Assembly: GCF_002078175.1 (NCBI RefSeq)
Contig: NZ_MWFK01000002.1
Span: 496,001-560,000, forward strand
Direction of reading: 5' to 3'
Origin: Streptomyces sp. M41(2017)
GTDB taxonomy: Bacteria; Actinomycetota; Actinomycetes; Streptomycetales; Streptomycetaceae
Length of the DNA stretch: 64,000 bases
Each line of letters starts with the position of its first letter. Position 1 is the first letter of the stretch. Both the position numbers and the translations under genes were made by a program. Under the pieces are notes generated by a model. The model saw only the letters and a list, made by a program, of their open reading frames with translations, ran no database searches and was not told the DNA's origin. Of the stretch, positions 54,913 to 63,655 are shown piece by piece.

Positions 54913-55818
54913 TCACTTCTCCCGGCGGCGGAGGGCAGCGAACTGCGCTGCGGAGGCGAGCAGGACGAGGGCGAAGAAGATGTAGCTGATCGCCGAGGCG
55001 TAACCGAGCCGGTAGCCGGTGAACCCGACGTCGTACATGTACTCGATGACCGGTCGGGTGGAGTTGTTCGGGCCGCCCTTGGTCAGCAGGTAGATCTGGT
55101 CGAAGACCTTCAGCGAGGCGAGGATCTGGAGGACGGTGATCACGCCCGTGATACGCCCGAGCTGGGGCAGCGTGATCGACCACAGACGGCGCCAGGCACC
55201 GGCGCCATCGATGGCGGCCGCCTCGTACAGGTGGTCCGGGATGGACTGCAGGGCGGCGAGGTAGAGCAGGAAGTTGAAGCCGACCGTCCACCAGAGCGTG
55301 GTGAGGACGATCGCCCACAGGGCCACCGACTCGTCGCTCAGCCAGGCGTATCCGTCCAGTCCGAGGACGCCGAGGAGATGGTTGTAGAGCCCGAGGTCGG
55401 GCTGGTAGAGCCACATCCACAGCAGGCTCACCACGCCGACCGGCAGCAGGTAGGGGGCGAAGAACGCCAGCCGCCACACCCACTGGCCGGGCAGGCCGGT
55501 GTGCACGAGCAGCGCCATGCCGAGCGCCACGGCGACGAGCGGGACGGTCGAGACCAGGGTGAACAGCAGCGTGTGACCGAGCGAGCGCCACATCTCGGCG
55601 TCCTGGAGAGCCTCGCTGAAGTTGTCCGCACCGATGAACGAGGGACTGTGCGCCGACAGCGACGTGTCGGTCAGGCTCATCCACAGTCCCTGCACCAACG
55701 GCCAGACCATGAAGAGGCCGAACAGGACGAGGAAGGGGAGCGCGAAGAGCAGGCCCGGCGGAACCGAACGGCGTGCGGGGCGGGCGGCGGTGCGGGGTGG
55801 AGCGGTGGGAGAGGACAT
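54913..55818 (-). CDS. Carbohydrate ABC transporter permease (MalF-like)
   Basis: A 301-residue permease with six hydrophobic helices and an EAA loop (YEAAAIDGAGAWRRLWSITLPQLG). It pairs with the MalG-like permease downstream. It begins 34 bases after the binding-protein gene ends, in the same transcription unit. Confidence 0.93.
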   Translation of the reverse strand: MSSPTAPPRTAARPARRSVPPGLLFALPFLVLFGLFMVWPLVQGLWMSLTDTSLSAHSPSFIGADNFSEALQDAEMWRSLGHTLLFTLVSTVPLVAVALGMALLVHTGLPGQWVWRLAFFAPYLLPVGVVSLLWMWLYQPDLGLYNHLLGVLGLDGYAWLSDESVALWAIVLTTLWWTVGFNFLLYLAALQSIPDHLYEAAAIDGAGAWRRLWSITLPQLGRITGVITVLQILASLKVFDQIYLLTKGGPNNSTRPVIEYMYDVGFTGYRLGYASAISYIFFALVLLASAAQFAALRRREK

Positions 55819-55852
55819 CGTTGTGCCTCCTGCGCGGACGGATCGGCCGGTG

Positions 55853-57199
55853 TCAGGCCGGGCTGGGCTTCGAGAGGAAGGTGTTGAGACGGCGCACCAT
55901 CGCGCGGGCCGCGCGGTCGGGCGCGAGGCCGTCGAGCATGGCCTGCTGGAGGACCTGCGACATGGCGTTCTGGAAGTCGGAGCCGGCGCCCGCGAACCAC
56001 ACGGGCGGGTCCAGGACGACGTGGTTCTGCGCGGCGACGTAGTGGGACTGGGGTCGCAGACGGCCGTACTCCGCGGTGCGGGTGACGGGGCTGTACGCCG
56101 GGATGTGGCCCGCGGTCGCCCACACCCGGGAGGCCTTGAGCAGCGCGGCCACGGCTCGCTGGGTGCGCCTGCGGTGGGCCTGGTCCGCGTTCGGGCGGCG
56201 GGGCAGGACGAAGGAGTGCGAGTCGGCGTAGACGGCGGGGGTGCCGAACACGGTGGGGAAGGGGGCCGCTTCGACGTTCTTGTCCGCCGCGCGGAAGGTG
56301 CCCAGTTCCCATTCGCCGGACAGGATCATCGCGGTCTGCCGGTTGGCGAAGGCCGCGATCGCGGAGGGGTAGTCGAGCCGGTGCGGATTCGTTTTGCCGT
56401 CGACGAGCTTGGCCATGAAGGCGATGACTTCCGCCATGCGGTCCTCGTCGACCTCGGCGGGACCGCCCTCGGGCAGCTCGAAGCGGCCCCCGGTCTGCTG
56501 GTAGAGGCCGTAGAACAGCCGCCACCCCTGTGAGGCGTCGGTGACGTAGCCGAAGGCGATGCCCTGTTCGCCGGAGGCCTTGGCGAGTTCGCGCCCGGCC
56601 GCCAGGAAGCGGTCGGGTGACGAGAAGGCGTCCATGTCCAGGGTGCCGTCGGCGGTGACCAGACCGGCCTTCCGGGCGGGTTCGGGGTGGTAGAAGACGA
56701 TGAAGGGGTGGGTGTCGAGCGGGATCGCGTAGGTGCGGTTCCGGTACTGGGTGCGGGCCCACACCGCCTCGGCGAAGTCGTCCTGGCCCACGCCGAATTC
56801 GGCGAGGGTGTCCAGGTCCCACGGGTCGAGGAGGCCGGTGGGCGCGTAGCCGGCGAGGCGGGACATGTGGGCGATGGCCACGTCGGGGCCTCGGCCGCCG
56901 GCCGAGGCCATGGCCAGCTTGGTGTAGTAGGGCGATCCCCACTCCAGGACGGTGCGGTCGACGCGGGTGCCCGGCATGTCGGACTTCCCGGCGTCGACCA
57001 TGGTGTTGAACAGTCCGCCGTCGGCTCCGCTGAACAGGTCCCAGAGGCGCACGGTCGTGTCGTCGGCGGCCAGCGCGGAGCCGCAGCCGCTCAGCGCACC
57101 GCCGGCGGCCAGCGCTCCCGCGGAGGCGAGTGAGGCGGTGAGGAGGCGGCGCCGGGAGAGGCGCGCGCCGTTTCCGGGGTTCGGGGGGAGATCGCTCAT
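55853..57199 (-). CDS. Extracellular solute-binding lipoprotein
   Basis: A 448-residue binding protein. The N terminus carries an SRRRLL twin-Arg-like motif and a lipobox LSGC with Cys39 as the lipid-anchored residue. The rest follows the family 1 oligosaccharide-binding fold (VRLWDLFSGADGG, YAIPLDTHPFIVFYHPEPARKAG, AFANRQTAMILSGEWELG). It captures the sugar for the two permeases. A LacI-type operator stands just before its ribosome site. Confidence 0.92.
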   Translation of the reverse strand: MSDLPPNPGNGARLSRRRLLTASLASAGALAAGGALSGCGSALAADDTTVRLWDLFSGADGGLFNTMVDAGKSDMPGTRVDRTVLEWGSPYYTKLAMASAGGRGPDVAIAHMSRLAGYAPTGLLDPWDLDTLAEFGVGQDDFAEAVWARTQYRNRTYAIPLDTHPFIVFYHPEPARKAGLVTADGTLDMDAFSSPDRFLAAGRELAKASGEQGIAFGYVTDASQGWRLFYGLYQQTGGRFELPEGGPAEVDEDRMAEVIAFMAKLVDGKTNPHRLDYPSAIAAFANRQTAMILSGEWELGTFRAADKNVEAAPFPTVFGTPAVYADSHSFVLPRRPNADQAHRRRTQRAVAALLKASRVWATAGHIPAYSPVTRTAEYGRLRPQSHYVAAQNHVVLDPPVWFAGAGSDFQNAMSQVLQQAMLDGLAPDRAARAMVRRLNTFLSKPSPA

Positions 57200-57208
57200 G
57201 AGCCCTCC

Positions 57209-57222
57209 TTACATCGTTGTAA
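57209..57222. promoter_or_regulatory. LacI operator before the binding-protein gene
   Basis: TTACATCGTTGTAA, one base off the perfect palindrome upstream of the GH2 gene, directly adjoins the GGAGG ribosome site of the binding-protein gene. Confidence 0.8.
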
Positions 57223-57267
57223 AAGCGGGGAGCGGTCAGGGCCTGCGCCTGACCGGAGACAGGGGGT

Positions 57268-59091
57268 TCAGCGGCGTTCGAAGGCCGCGGCGCGCCGCTG
57301 GGCGTCCCGCAGGAGGGTGGTGTCGACCTTCTCGGAGCGGTCGAAGGCGTAGACGCCGTTGCGCTCCTGGAAGACGTCCGTGAGCTGCGTGTAGCAGTAA
57401 CCGAACATGTCCGGGTCGTCGAGGAGCACGTCGACGAGTCCGGTGAACCGGGAGGTGAACTCAGCCGCGGTGCGCGGTCGTTCGCCGTAGCCCCAGGAGT
57501 CGCCGGTCTCGTTGCCGGCCGCGGTCGCGGCGGCCTGCGGGTCCCACCAGATGCCGCCGAACTCACTGCAGAAGTAGGGCTGTCCGCGATACGGCAGGGA
57601 CCATGCGGCCTGGTCGGGACCGGTGTTGAGGTAGGGCTTGTCCTCGGCGAGACCACCCATGATCTTGGCGAACGCCTCCGGGTCCTGCTCGTAGCAGTGG
57701 GAGTCGTAGACGTCCGTCTCGGCGACGCGGTGGGCGTAGCCGGAGGCGTCGACGACCGGGCGGGTGGTGTCCGTCGCCTTGGTGGCGAGGTACATCGCCC
57801 GGGTCACGTCGTCGAGCTGGGTGATGCGGTCGTGCAGGTGCTGGTAGGTCTCGTTGAGCGGGCACCAGCCGATGATCGAGGGGTGCGAGTAGTCGCGTTC
57901 CAGCGCTTCCAGCCACTGGGCGGTGTACGAGGCGGTGGGCTGCTGGTTGTCGTCGCGCACACCCGTCTCGCAGCCCCAGTCGCCGAACTCGCCCCAGACC
58001 AGGTAGCCGAGGCGGTCGGCGTGGTGGAGGAAGCGCTCCTCGAAGACCTTCTGGTGCAGGCGGGCTCCGTTGAATCCGGCGGCCAGGCCGAGCTCGATGT
58101 CGCGGACGAGGGCCGCGTCGGAGGGTGCGGTCATCAGGCCGTCGGGGTAGTAGCCCTGGTCCAGGACGAGCCGCTGGAACACGGGCTCCCCGTTGATCAG
58201 CACCTGCTTGCCCCGCAGGGCCACGGAGCGCAGCCCGGCGTAGGAGTCGGCGGCGTCGGTCAACGCCCCGTCGGCGTCGAGGAGTTCGAGGCGCAGGTCG
58301 TACAGGTGCGGGTCGGCGGGGGACCACGGACGGACTGCGTCGGCCGGCACGGTGAGCGTGAGACGCGGGCACAGGTCCAGGTCGGCGCGCGCCTCGGCCC
58401 GTACGACCTCGGTCCCGGCGCTCGTGAGCACGGCCCGCACGCGGTGGCCCGGGAGGTTGGCGGTGACGGGGAGTTCCAGGTGGAAGGCGCCCGACCCGAG
58501 GTCGGGGGTGATGCGCGGCCGCTTGAGGCGGGCGGCGCGCGGCACCGGCTCCATCCACACCGTCTGCCAGATGCCGGTGGTGCGGGTGTAGTGGCAGTGC
58601 GTGTTGGCGTACCAGGTCGCCTGCTTGCCGCGGGCCTGGGGGCCGTGCCGGGTGTCGCGGGCCCGGACCACGACGGTGGCCTCGGTGCCGGGTGCGGCGA
58701 CGTCGTCGAGGTCGGCGGTGAAGGGGGTGAAGCCGCCGCGGTGGCGGGCCACTTCGGTGCCGTTGACCCAGACGGTCGTGTCGTGGTCGACGGCCTGGAA
58801 GTGCAGCAGTACGCGCGCGTCGCCCCACTGTTCGGGTATCCGGACGGTGCGGCGGTACCAGACGGCTTCCATGAAGTCCGTGTCGCCGATTCCGGACAGT
58901 TCCGACTCGGGGCAGAACGGCACGGTGATCGCGTCCGTCAGGTCACGCTCGCGCAGGCCGCGTTCGAGGCCCGAGTCCGACCGGTCGATCTCGAACTGCC
59001 ACCTGCCGTTGAGGTTCAGCCAGTCCGTGCGGGCGAACTGGGGCCGGGGGTACTCGGGACGCGGAACGTCCTGGGGCTGGGGAGAACTCAT
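57268..59091 (-). CDS. Glycoside hydrolase family 2 enzyme
   Basis: A 607-residue retaining glycosidase. The jelly-roll domain (LNGRWQFEIDRSD ... YRRTVRIPEQW) and Ig-like middle domain are followed by the TIM barrel. The acid/base Glu is E414 in WCPLNETYQH and the nucleophile Glu is E510 in YFCSEFGG. It is cytoplasmic (no signal peptide), so it cuts imported oligosaccharides. Specificity (beta-galactosidase, beta-glucuronidase or beta-mannosidase) is not decidable here. First gene of the LacI-controlled sugar unit. Confidence 0.9.
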   Translation of the reverse strand: MSSPQPQDVPRPEYPRPQFARTDWLNLNGRWQFEIDRSDSGLERGLRERDLTDAITVPFCPESELSGIGDTDFMEAVWYRRTVRIPEQWGDARVLLHFQAVDHDTTVWVNGTEVARHRGGFTPFTADLDDVAAPGTEATVVVRARDTRHGPQARGKQATWYANTHCHYTRTTGIWQTVWMEPVPRAARLKRPRITPDLGSGAFHLELPVTANLPGHRVRAVLTSAGTEVVRAEARADLDLCPRLTLTVPADAVRPWSPADPHLYDLRLELLDADGALTDAADSYAGLRSVALRGKQVLINGEPVFQRLVLDQGYYPDGLMTAPSDAALVRDIELGLAAGFNGARLHQKVFEERFLHHADRLGYLVWGEFGDWGCETGVRDDNQQPTASYTAQWLEALERDYSHPSIIGWCPLNETYQHLHDRITQLDDVTRAMYLATKATDTTRPVVDASGYAHRVAETDVYDSHCYEQDPEAFAKIMGGLAEDKPYLNTGPDQAAWSLPYRGQPYFCSEFGGIWWDPQAAATAAGNETGDSWGYGERPRTAAEFTSRFTGLVDVLLDDPDMFGYCYTQLTDVFQERNGVYAFDRSEKVDTTLLRDAQRRAAAFERR

Positions 59092-59143
59092 GTGCGTCTC
59101 GCTTCGTGCCGGCGATCGTTGCGGCGCCTATGCCACCATGCGA

Positions 59144-59157
59144 TTACATCGATGTAA
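59144..59157. promoter_or_regulatory. LacI operator between GH2 and regulator
   Basis: TTACATCGATGTAA is a perfect 14-bp palindrome with central CG, in the gap between the divergent GH2 and LacI genes. It probably controls both. Confidence 0.88.
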
Positions 59158-59237
59158 ATACCCTGGGCGAAGCGAGCCCCGACGCGGGACCCCCTTCGTG
59201 ATGCCGGATACGATCGCCGGGGGCTGAGGAGGACACA

Positions 59238-60254
59238 GTGGCGGCAAGGGTCAGGATCAAGGACGTCGCGGCGCACGCGGGGGTCTCGCCCAAGACCGTG
59301 TCCAACGTGATCAACGACTTCGAGCACGTCTCTCCCGAGACGCGGGCCGCCGTACGCGAGTCGATCGAGGAACTGGGATACCGCGTCAACATCGCGGGCC
59401 GCCAACTGCGGCGCGGCCGTTCGGGAATGATCACTCTGGCCGTGCCCGAGCTGGACGTCGCCTACTTCTCCGAGCTGGCCAAACACGTGATGGCCGCGGC
59501 CGACCGCAGGGGCTGCACGGTCCTCATCCACGCGACGGGCAGCCGCAGGGACCGCGAGCTGTCGGCGCTGAACGGTTTCGACGCCCAGTTCACCGACGGC
59601 GTCATCCTCAGCGCCCTGACCCTGCGCCAGCGCGACCTCGACAACCACGAGAAGCACCTGCCCGTCGTGCTGCTCGGGGAGCGGCACACCCCCGGCAGCC
59701 TGGACCACGTGGGCATCGACAACATCGCCGCCGCCCGCGAGGCCACCGCCCACCTGCTGGCCCGGGGGCGCCGGCGGATCGCCGTCGTCGGCGGATCGCT
59801 GCGCGGCCGGCAGGGCACCGACCGACTGCGCACCATCGGCTACGCCGAGGCCCTGAAAGCCGCCGGCCTGCCGTTCGACGGTGATCTCGTCGCTCCGGTG
59901 GACGCCTTCCACTGGCTCGACGGAGCACGCGCCGCGGCCCAGTTGATCGAGCGCCCCGAGCGGCCGGACGCACTCCTGTGTCTCAACGACCACCTGGCCC
60001 TCGGCGCCGTGCGCGCACTCCACGACCGAGGGCTGCGGGTGCCGGACGACATCGACGTGGTCGGCTTCGACGACATCGAGGCGTCGCGGTACAGCATCCC
60101 GACGATCACGACGGTGGCCCCCGACAAGGAGGGCATCGCCCGGGCGGCGGTCGACCTGCTCCTCGACCGCATCGAGCGGCCCGACATGGGCACGGGATCG
60201 GCGGAGCATGTCGCCGGACATCAGCTGATGGTGCGGGAGAGTTCGGGCGGATGA
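59238..60254 (+). CDS. LacI-family regulator of the sugar locus
   Basis: A 338-residue regulator. VRIKDVAAHAGVSPKTVSNVINDFEHVSPETRAAV is the LacI helix-turn-helix with hinge helix (GYRVNIAGRQLR). The rest is a periplasmic-binding-protein-like sugar domain (ADRRGCTVLIHATG ... DDIDVVGFDDIEASRYSIPTITTV). GAGGAGGA precedes the GTG start. Its operator (TTACATCGATGTAA) lies on the shared promoter with the GH2 gene and a variant precedes the binding-protein gene, so it represses the whole set until the sugar is present. Confidence 0.93.
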   Translation: MAARVRIKDVAAHAGVSPKTVSNVINDFEHVSPETRAAVRESIEELGYRVNIAGRQLRRGRSGMITLAVPELDVAYFSELAKHVMAAADRRGCTVLIHATGSRRDRELSALNGFDAQFTDGVILSALTLRQRDLDNHEKHLPVVLLGERHTPGSLDHVGIDNIAAAREATAHLLARGRRRIAVVGGSLRGRQGTDRLRTIGYAEALKAAGLPFDGDLVAPVDAFHWLDGARAAAQLIERPERPDALLCLNDHLALGAVRALHDRGLRVPDDIDVVGFDDIEASRYSIPTITTVAPDKEGIARAAVDLLLDRIERPDMGTGSAEHVAGHQLMVRESSGG

Positions 60255-60293
60255 GGGAGCCGGGCGGGACGCCGGACACCTCCGGACGAACCG

Positions 60294-60311
60294 TTTACAT
60301 CGATTACATCG
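60294..60311. promoter_or_regulatory. Third LacI-type site downstream of the regulator
   Basis: TTTACATCGATTACATCG carries two TTACATCG-like half-sites as direct repeats, about 40 bases past the LacI stop. It resembles the operators above but is asymmetric. Function is uncertain. Confidence 0.4.
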
Positions 60312-60424
60312 GAGTCTGCGGGTCGGCCGCCACTCGCCCGTGACGACCGACCGCGTCGGGTGTCCGGAGATCAGGGTCGGCGACGGCGACGTAGCGTCCT
60401 GGGCCACTGGACGACACCGGCCGG

Positions 60425-60495
60425 AGCCGGCGACGGGATTCGAACCCGTGTTGCTCTCTTGACAGGAGAAGCAGCCGTTGCCCGCGCACCCGGAC
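60425..60495 (-). tRNA. tRNA-Asp(GUC)-like sequence, probably degenerate
   Basis: On the minus strand the 3' half is excellent: anticodon arm TTCTC-CTGTCAA-GAGAG (anticodon GTC), T-arm ACGGG-TTCGAAT-CCCGT and 3' acceptor CGCCGGC. The 5' half is poor: GTCCGGG pairs with only five of seven bases (one G-U) and the D-arm has at most three weak pairs. It does not resemble the normal tRNA-Asp of Streptomyces. It is probably a pseudo-tRNA or a 3' tRNA remnant left by an integrated element. It lies in the 408-base gap between the LacI gene and the next membrane protein gene. Confidence 0.5.
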
Positions 60496-60662
60496 GACGT
60501 CACCGTAACGTGCGCGATCCAGCGGACGCACGCCGATAAACGCGAACCGTGGCGGGCCGGCCGGACATGGATCCCCGCCCCGGCCGACGACCTCCCCACA
60601 GTGAGACCAAGCGCTACGTCCCCGCACGGTGAAGGGGCGTGTCCGCGGGGAAGGAAGGACCC

Positions 60663-61064
60663 ATGACCCTCAGGAGACGTGACTGGCTGCTCTTCACGGG
60701 ATGGGCGCTGACCGGGGCGGCCTACCTGCTGGCACTGCTGAGCGTGCTCACGATCGGGCTCTTCATCCTGCCGGTTCCGCTGATCGCCACCATCGTGCTG
60801 GCGACGCGCCATGACGCCCGGCGGGGCCTGCCGGGTCTGGTGTCGAGTGCGAGCCTGCCTCTGTTCCTCCTCGGCTACCTCAACCGACACGGCCCCGGCA
60901 CCTACTGCACCACCTCGACGTCCGGCGGCAGCTGCACCGACGGCCTGCTGGACCCGCGGATACCGCTCGCCGTCGGCGTCATCGTCCTGGCCGGTGGAGT
61001 GACGCTGTTCCTCGTGACCCGGCGCCGCACCGCGGTCGTCCCGGACCCGTCTCACATCCCCTAG
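60663..61064 (+). CDS. Small four-helix membrane protein
   Basis: A 133-residue protein starting MTLRRRDWLLFTGWAL, with AAGGAAGGA before the ATG. Hydrophobic helices at about 10-30, 33-50, 62-80 and 105-122 with positive cytoplasmic ends; two Cys in the extracytoplasmic loop (YCTTSTSGGSCTDG) could form a disulfide. No known family recognised. It is 43 bases before the LanC-like gene and might be its partner. Confidence 0.75.
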   Translation: MTLRRRDWLLFTGWALTGAAYLLALLSVLTIGLFILPVPLIATIVLATRHDARRGLPGLVSSASLPLFLLGYLNRHGPGTYCTTSTSGGSCTDGLLDPRIPLAVGVIVLAGGVTLFLVTRRRTAVVPDPSHIP

Positions 61065-61107
61065 CCGCGGCCTGCTGGAGGGGCGGCCCCGGTTGTAACG
61101 TTGCCGG

Positions 61108-62433
61108 GTGGCGACGAGCGAGGAATACAGGCAGTTGGGCGAGGCGGCGTGGTCCTGGGTGCTGGACCAGGTGCGCGAGGACGAGGGCCCATGGCTCCCC
61201 GAGACGGTGTCCGGGGACGGCAGGGACGTGACACCGGCGAAGGACCGCGACTCGCTCTACTCCGGGATCGCGGGCCTGGCGCCGGTACTGGCGGAGATCG
61301 CGCAGCACCGTGACCTGAGCGAGCGCGAACGAGCCCTGGCCGACGGGGTCGTGACGAGGCTGTCCGCGCAGGCGAAGGGCCGCGTCGAGCCGTCCCTGTA
61401 CGACGGGCTGGCCGGCGACGCCACGGCGTTGAAACTGCTCGCACCCGGCGAGGAGTCCATCGCCCTTCGGCGGCTGGACGACCTGACGACCCCCGACGGC
61501 TGGAAGACGACCGTCGGTTTCGAACCGGGCTCCGACGCCCCGCTGAACGACATCATCATGGGGTCCGCCGGTGTCGTCATGACGGCCGTCTGGGCCGGGG
61601 GCGAGTTCGCCGACGCGATCGCGACGACCGGCGGCGAGGCACTGCTGCGCACGGCCGACCGCACGGAGGCGGGGCTGGACTGGGGCATCGCGCCGACCAC
61701 AGCGTCGCGGGCGCCGAACTACTCCCACGGCACCGCCGGGGTGGCCGCCGCGCTGGCCGTGGCGGGTGCCTCACTCGGCCGGGCGGACTTCGTCGAGGCC
61801 GCGGTCGAGGGCGCCCGGCACGTCCTGTCGGTTGGCCTGCTCGACGACGACGGCTTCGTCGTCCCGCACACCATCCCGCCGTCGAAGCGGGAGGTGGAGC
61901 CGCTCACGTACACGTGGTGCCACGGTCCGGCCGGCACCTCGCACCTGTTCTCGGCCCTCTCGTACGCGGGTGTGACGGACGTGGCCGGCTTCCCGGTCGA
62001 CGCGTTGCGCCGGCGTTGCCTGACCTCCCTCCTCACGTCGGGGGTGCCCGAACGGCTCCGCCCCGGGTTCTGGGACAACGACGGCCGCTGTTGCGGAACG
62101 GCGGGTGTCGGCGATGTCCTCCTGGACGCCGCGCAGGACCGCGCGGACACGGAGTGGTCGGAGACGCTCCTGCGAGGAGCCCGCACGATGGGCGACGCTC
62201 TCGTGGAGCGCGCGATCCACGACGCGTCGGGGGCCCGCTGGCGATTCCTGGAGTACCGCGACGACGACCCCCTGCTGCCGCCGGGCACCGCGTGGATGCA
62301 GGGGGCGTCGGGCATCGCCGCCTACCTGCTGCGACTCGCCCGGTTCATCGAGACCGGACCGAACTCTCCTGTCGTGGACCGTCCGGACCAGTGGTGGGCC
62401 GTACCGGCCGGCGTCCGTGTGACGGGTTCGTGA
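61108..62433 (+). CDS. Orphan LanC-like lanthionine cyclase-family protein
   Basis: A 441-residue protein with the LanC alpha/alpha-barrel motifs: NYSHGTAGVAAAL (His207), TYTWCHGPAGTSHL (Cys271), GRCCGTAGVGD (Cys328 and Cys329) and WMQGASGIAAYLL. In NisC the zinc ligands are two Cys and a His in a CHG motif; here the second site is Cys-Cys-Gly, giving three Cys ligands as in ProcM-type cyclases. No dehydratase, precursor peptide or protease is encoded nearby. Role in peptide or glutathione/thiol addition chemistry is unknown. A TAACGT -10-like element lies close to the GTG start, so the mRNA may be leaderless. Confidence 0.85.
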   Translation: MATSEEYRQLGEAAWSWVLDQVREDEGPWLPETVSGDGRDVTPAKDRDSLYSGIAGLAPVLAEIAQHRDLSERERALADGVVTRLSAQAKGRVEPSLYDGLAGDATALKLLAPGEESIALRRLDDLTTPDGWKTTVGFEPGSDAPLNDIIMGSAGVVMTAVWAGGEFADAIATTGGEALLRTADRTEAGLDWGIAPTTASRAPNYSHGTAGVAAALAVAGASLGRADFVEAAVEGARHVLSVGLLDDDGFVVPHTIPPSKREVEPLTYTWCHGPAGTSHLFSALSYAGVTDVAGFPVDALRRRCLTSLLTSGVPERLRPGFWDNDGRCCGTAGVGDVLLDAAQDRADTEWSETLLRGARTMGDALVERAIHDASGARWRFLEYRDDDPLLPPGTAWMQGASGIAAYLLRLARFIETGPNSPVVDRPDQWWAVPAGVRVTGS

Positions 62434-62495
62434 GCCGCGGGGCGGACCGCGGGGCCCCTTGTCAGGGTCTCCCGGAGGCGATCGAGGAGGAACAG

Positions 62496-63008
62496 GTGCA
62501 CCTGCGCAATGTCACGCCGGACGACGTCGAGGCGTATGTCCGGATGCGGTGCGATCCCGCGATGATGGCCGACCTCGGCGGGCCGCTCCCGGCGGACGGC
62601 ATGGCCGACAAGGTCCGCAGGGACGCCGAACAGGCGGCGGCCGACCGGGAGTGGATCAGGATGATCGTCCCCGACGCGGGCGACCCAGGCGTCGTGGCGG
62701 GATCGGTGGCCCTCTGGTCGCACGACGGCGAGGAGGGGTTGATCTCCGAGATCGGCTGGATGGTCCTGCTCGAGTTCCAGGGTCGAGGTCTGGGCAAGCG
62801 CGCCGTCCGCGTCCTCCTGGAGCAGGCACGGGACCAGGACCGCTGGGGCAGGGTGCACGCCTTTCCGGCGACCCGGAACGCGGCCTCGAACGGCGTCTGC
62901 CGCTCCGTCGGATTCCGGCTGCTCTCCCAGGTCGCGGTGGAGTTCGCGGGGCGCGTCATCCATTCCAACCACTGGGTCATCGATCCCGGCAGGGATCTGT
63001 CCACCTGA
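62496..63008 (+). CDS. GNAT-family acetyltransferase (RimJ-like)
   Basis: A 170-residue acetyltransferase. LRNVTPDDVEAYVRMRCDP is the N-terminal strand and helix, SEIGWMVLLEFQGRGLGKRAVRVLLEQA holds the acetyl-CoA binding Q-G-x-G-x-G/K segment, and FPATRNAASNGVCRSVGFRLL is motif B. GTG start at 62496 with GAGGAGG six bases upstream. It follows the LanC-like gene and may modify the same product (inference). Confidence 0.85.
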   Translation: MHLRNVTPDDVEAYVRMRCDPAMMADLGGPLPADGMADKVRRDAEQAAADREWIRMIVPDAGDPGVVAGSVALWSHDGEEGLISEIGWMVLLEFQGRGLGKRAVRVLLEQARDQDRWGRVHAFPATRNAASNGVCRSVGFRLLSQVAVEFAGRVIHSNHWVIDPGRDLST

Positions 63009-63209
63009 GAGCGGTGACGCGACGGCGAGCCGGTCGGTCCGCCGAGCCGTGCGGCGGGTCCAGGACGGCATCGCGCGGGCAGTTGCCCGACTGGTCGGCG
63101 ACCGCGCCTCGCACGATTCGGGCACGGCGGCGCCACAGGTCGACGGGGCGACGGCGACGCCCAGGCCCGACCGGCGGGGTAAGGAGGCCGACGGTGCGGT
63201 CCCTCCGAG

Positions 63210-63575
63210 TCAGTCGCTCCAGGCCGTGCGCAGCAACTGGGCCGCCAGCACGACGCCTCCCGCCGCCGCGCCCACCGCGCCGGCGGCCAGGAAGCTGCGG
63301 GAGGAGCGCCAGGACAGTACCGACCAGCGGGACTGCGCGGACAGGACGGAGCCCGTGCTGAGCCACGAACCCGCCGAGATCAGCGACAGGGACGAGCCGA
63401 TCGACCCGAAGGACAGGGCACTCCCGATCGACCCCACGGACAGGGCCGACCCGACCGATCCCACGGACAGCACCGAGCCCACCGAGCCGATGGACAGGAC
63501 GGAGTCCTGCGACCACAACGACAGCACGGAACCGGAGGAGTCACGACCGACCGACCGTGCGGGCAGCTTTGTCAT
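63210..63575 (-). CDS. Small protein with six-residue serine repeats and C-terminal helix
   Basis: A 121-residue protein. Residues about 15-80 consist of a repeating six-residue unit of type S-(V/I)-G-S-x-L (GSVGSVLSVGSVGSALSVG...), about ten to eleven units, with Ser at every third position. This is followed by a hydrophobic Ala/Gly-rich helix (FLAAGAVGAAAGGVVLAAQLL). The repeat could form a beta-solenoid or a glycine-zipper stack at the membrane. The ATG has AGGATG upstream. Not similar to a family I know. Confidence 0.75.
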   Translation of the reverse strand: MTKLPARSVGRDSSGSVLSLWSQDSVLSIGSVGSVLSVGSVGSALSVGSIGSALSFGSIGSSLSLISAGSWLSTGSVLSAQSRWSVLSWRSSRSFLAAGAVGAAAGGVVLAAQLLRTAWSD

Positions 63576-63655
63576 GAGGTCATCCTGCCCGATGGCCGTC
63601 GTCCGCGGTCACTTCTCGACCGTTCGCCGCCTGCGGGGAGTCCGGCGCACCTGCC

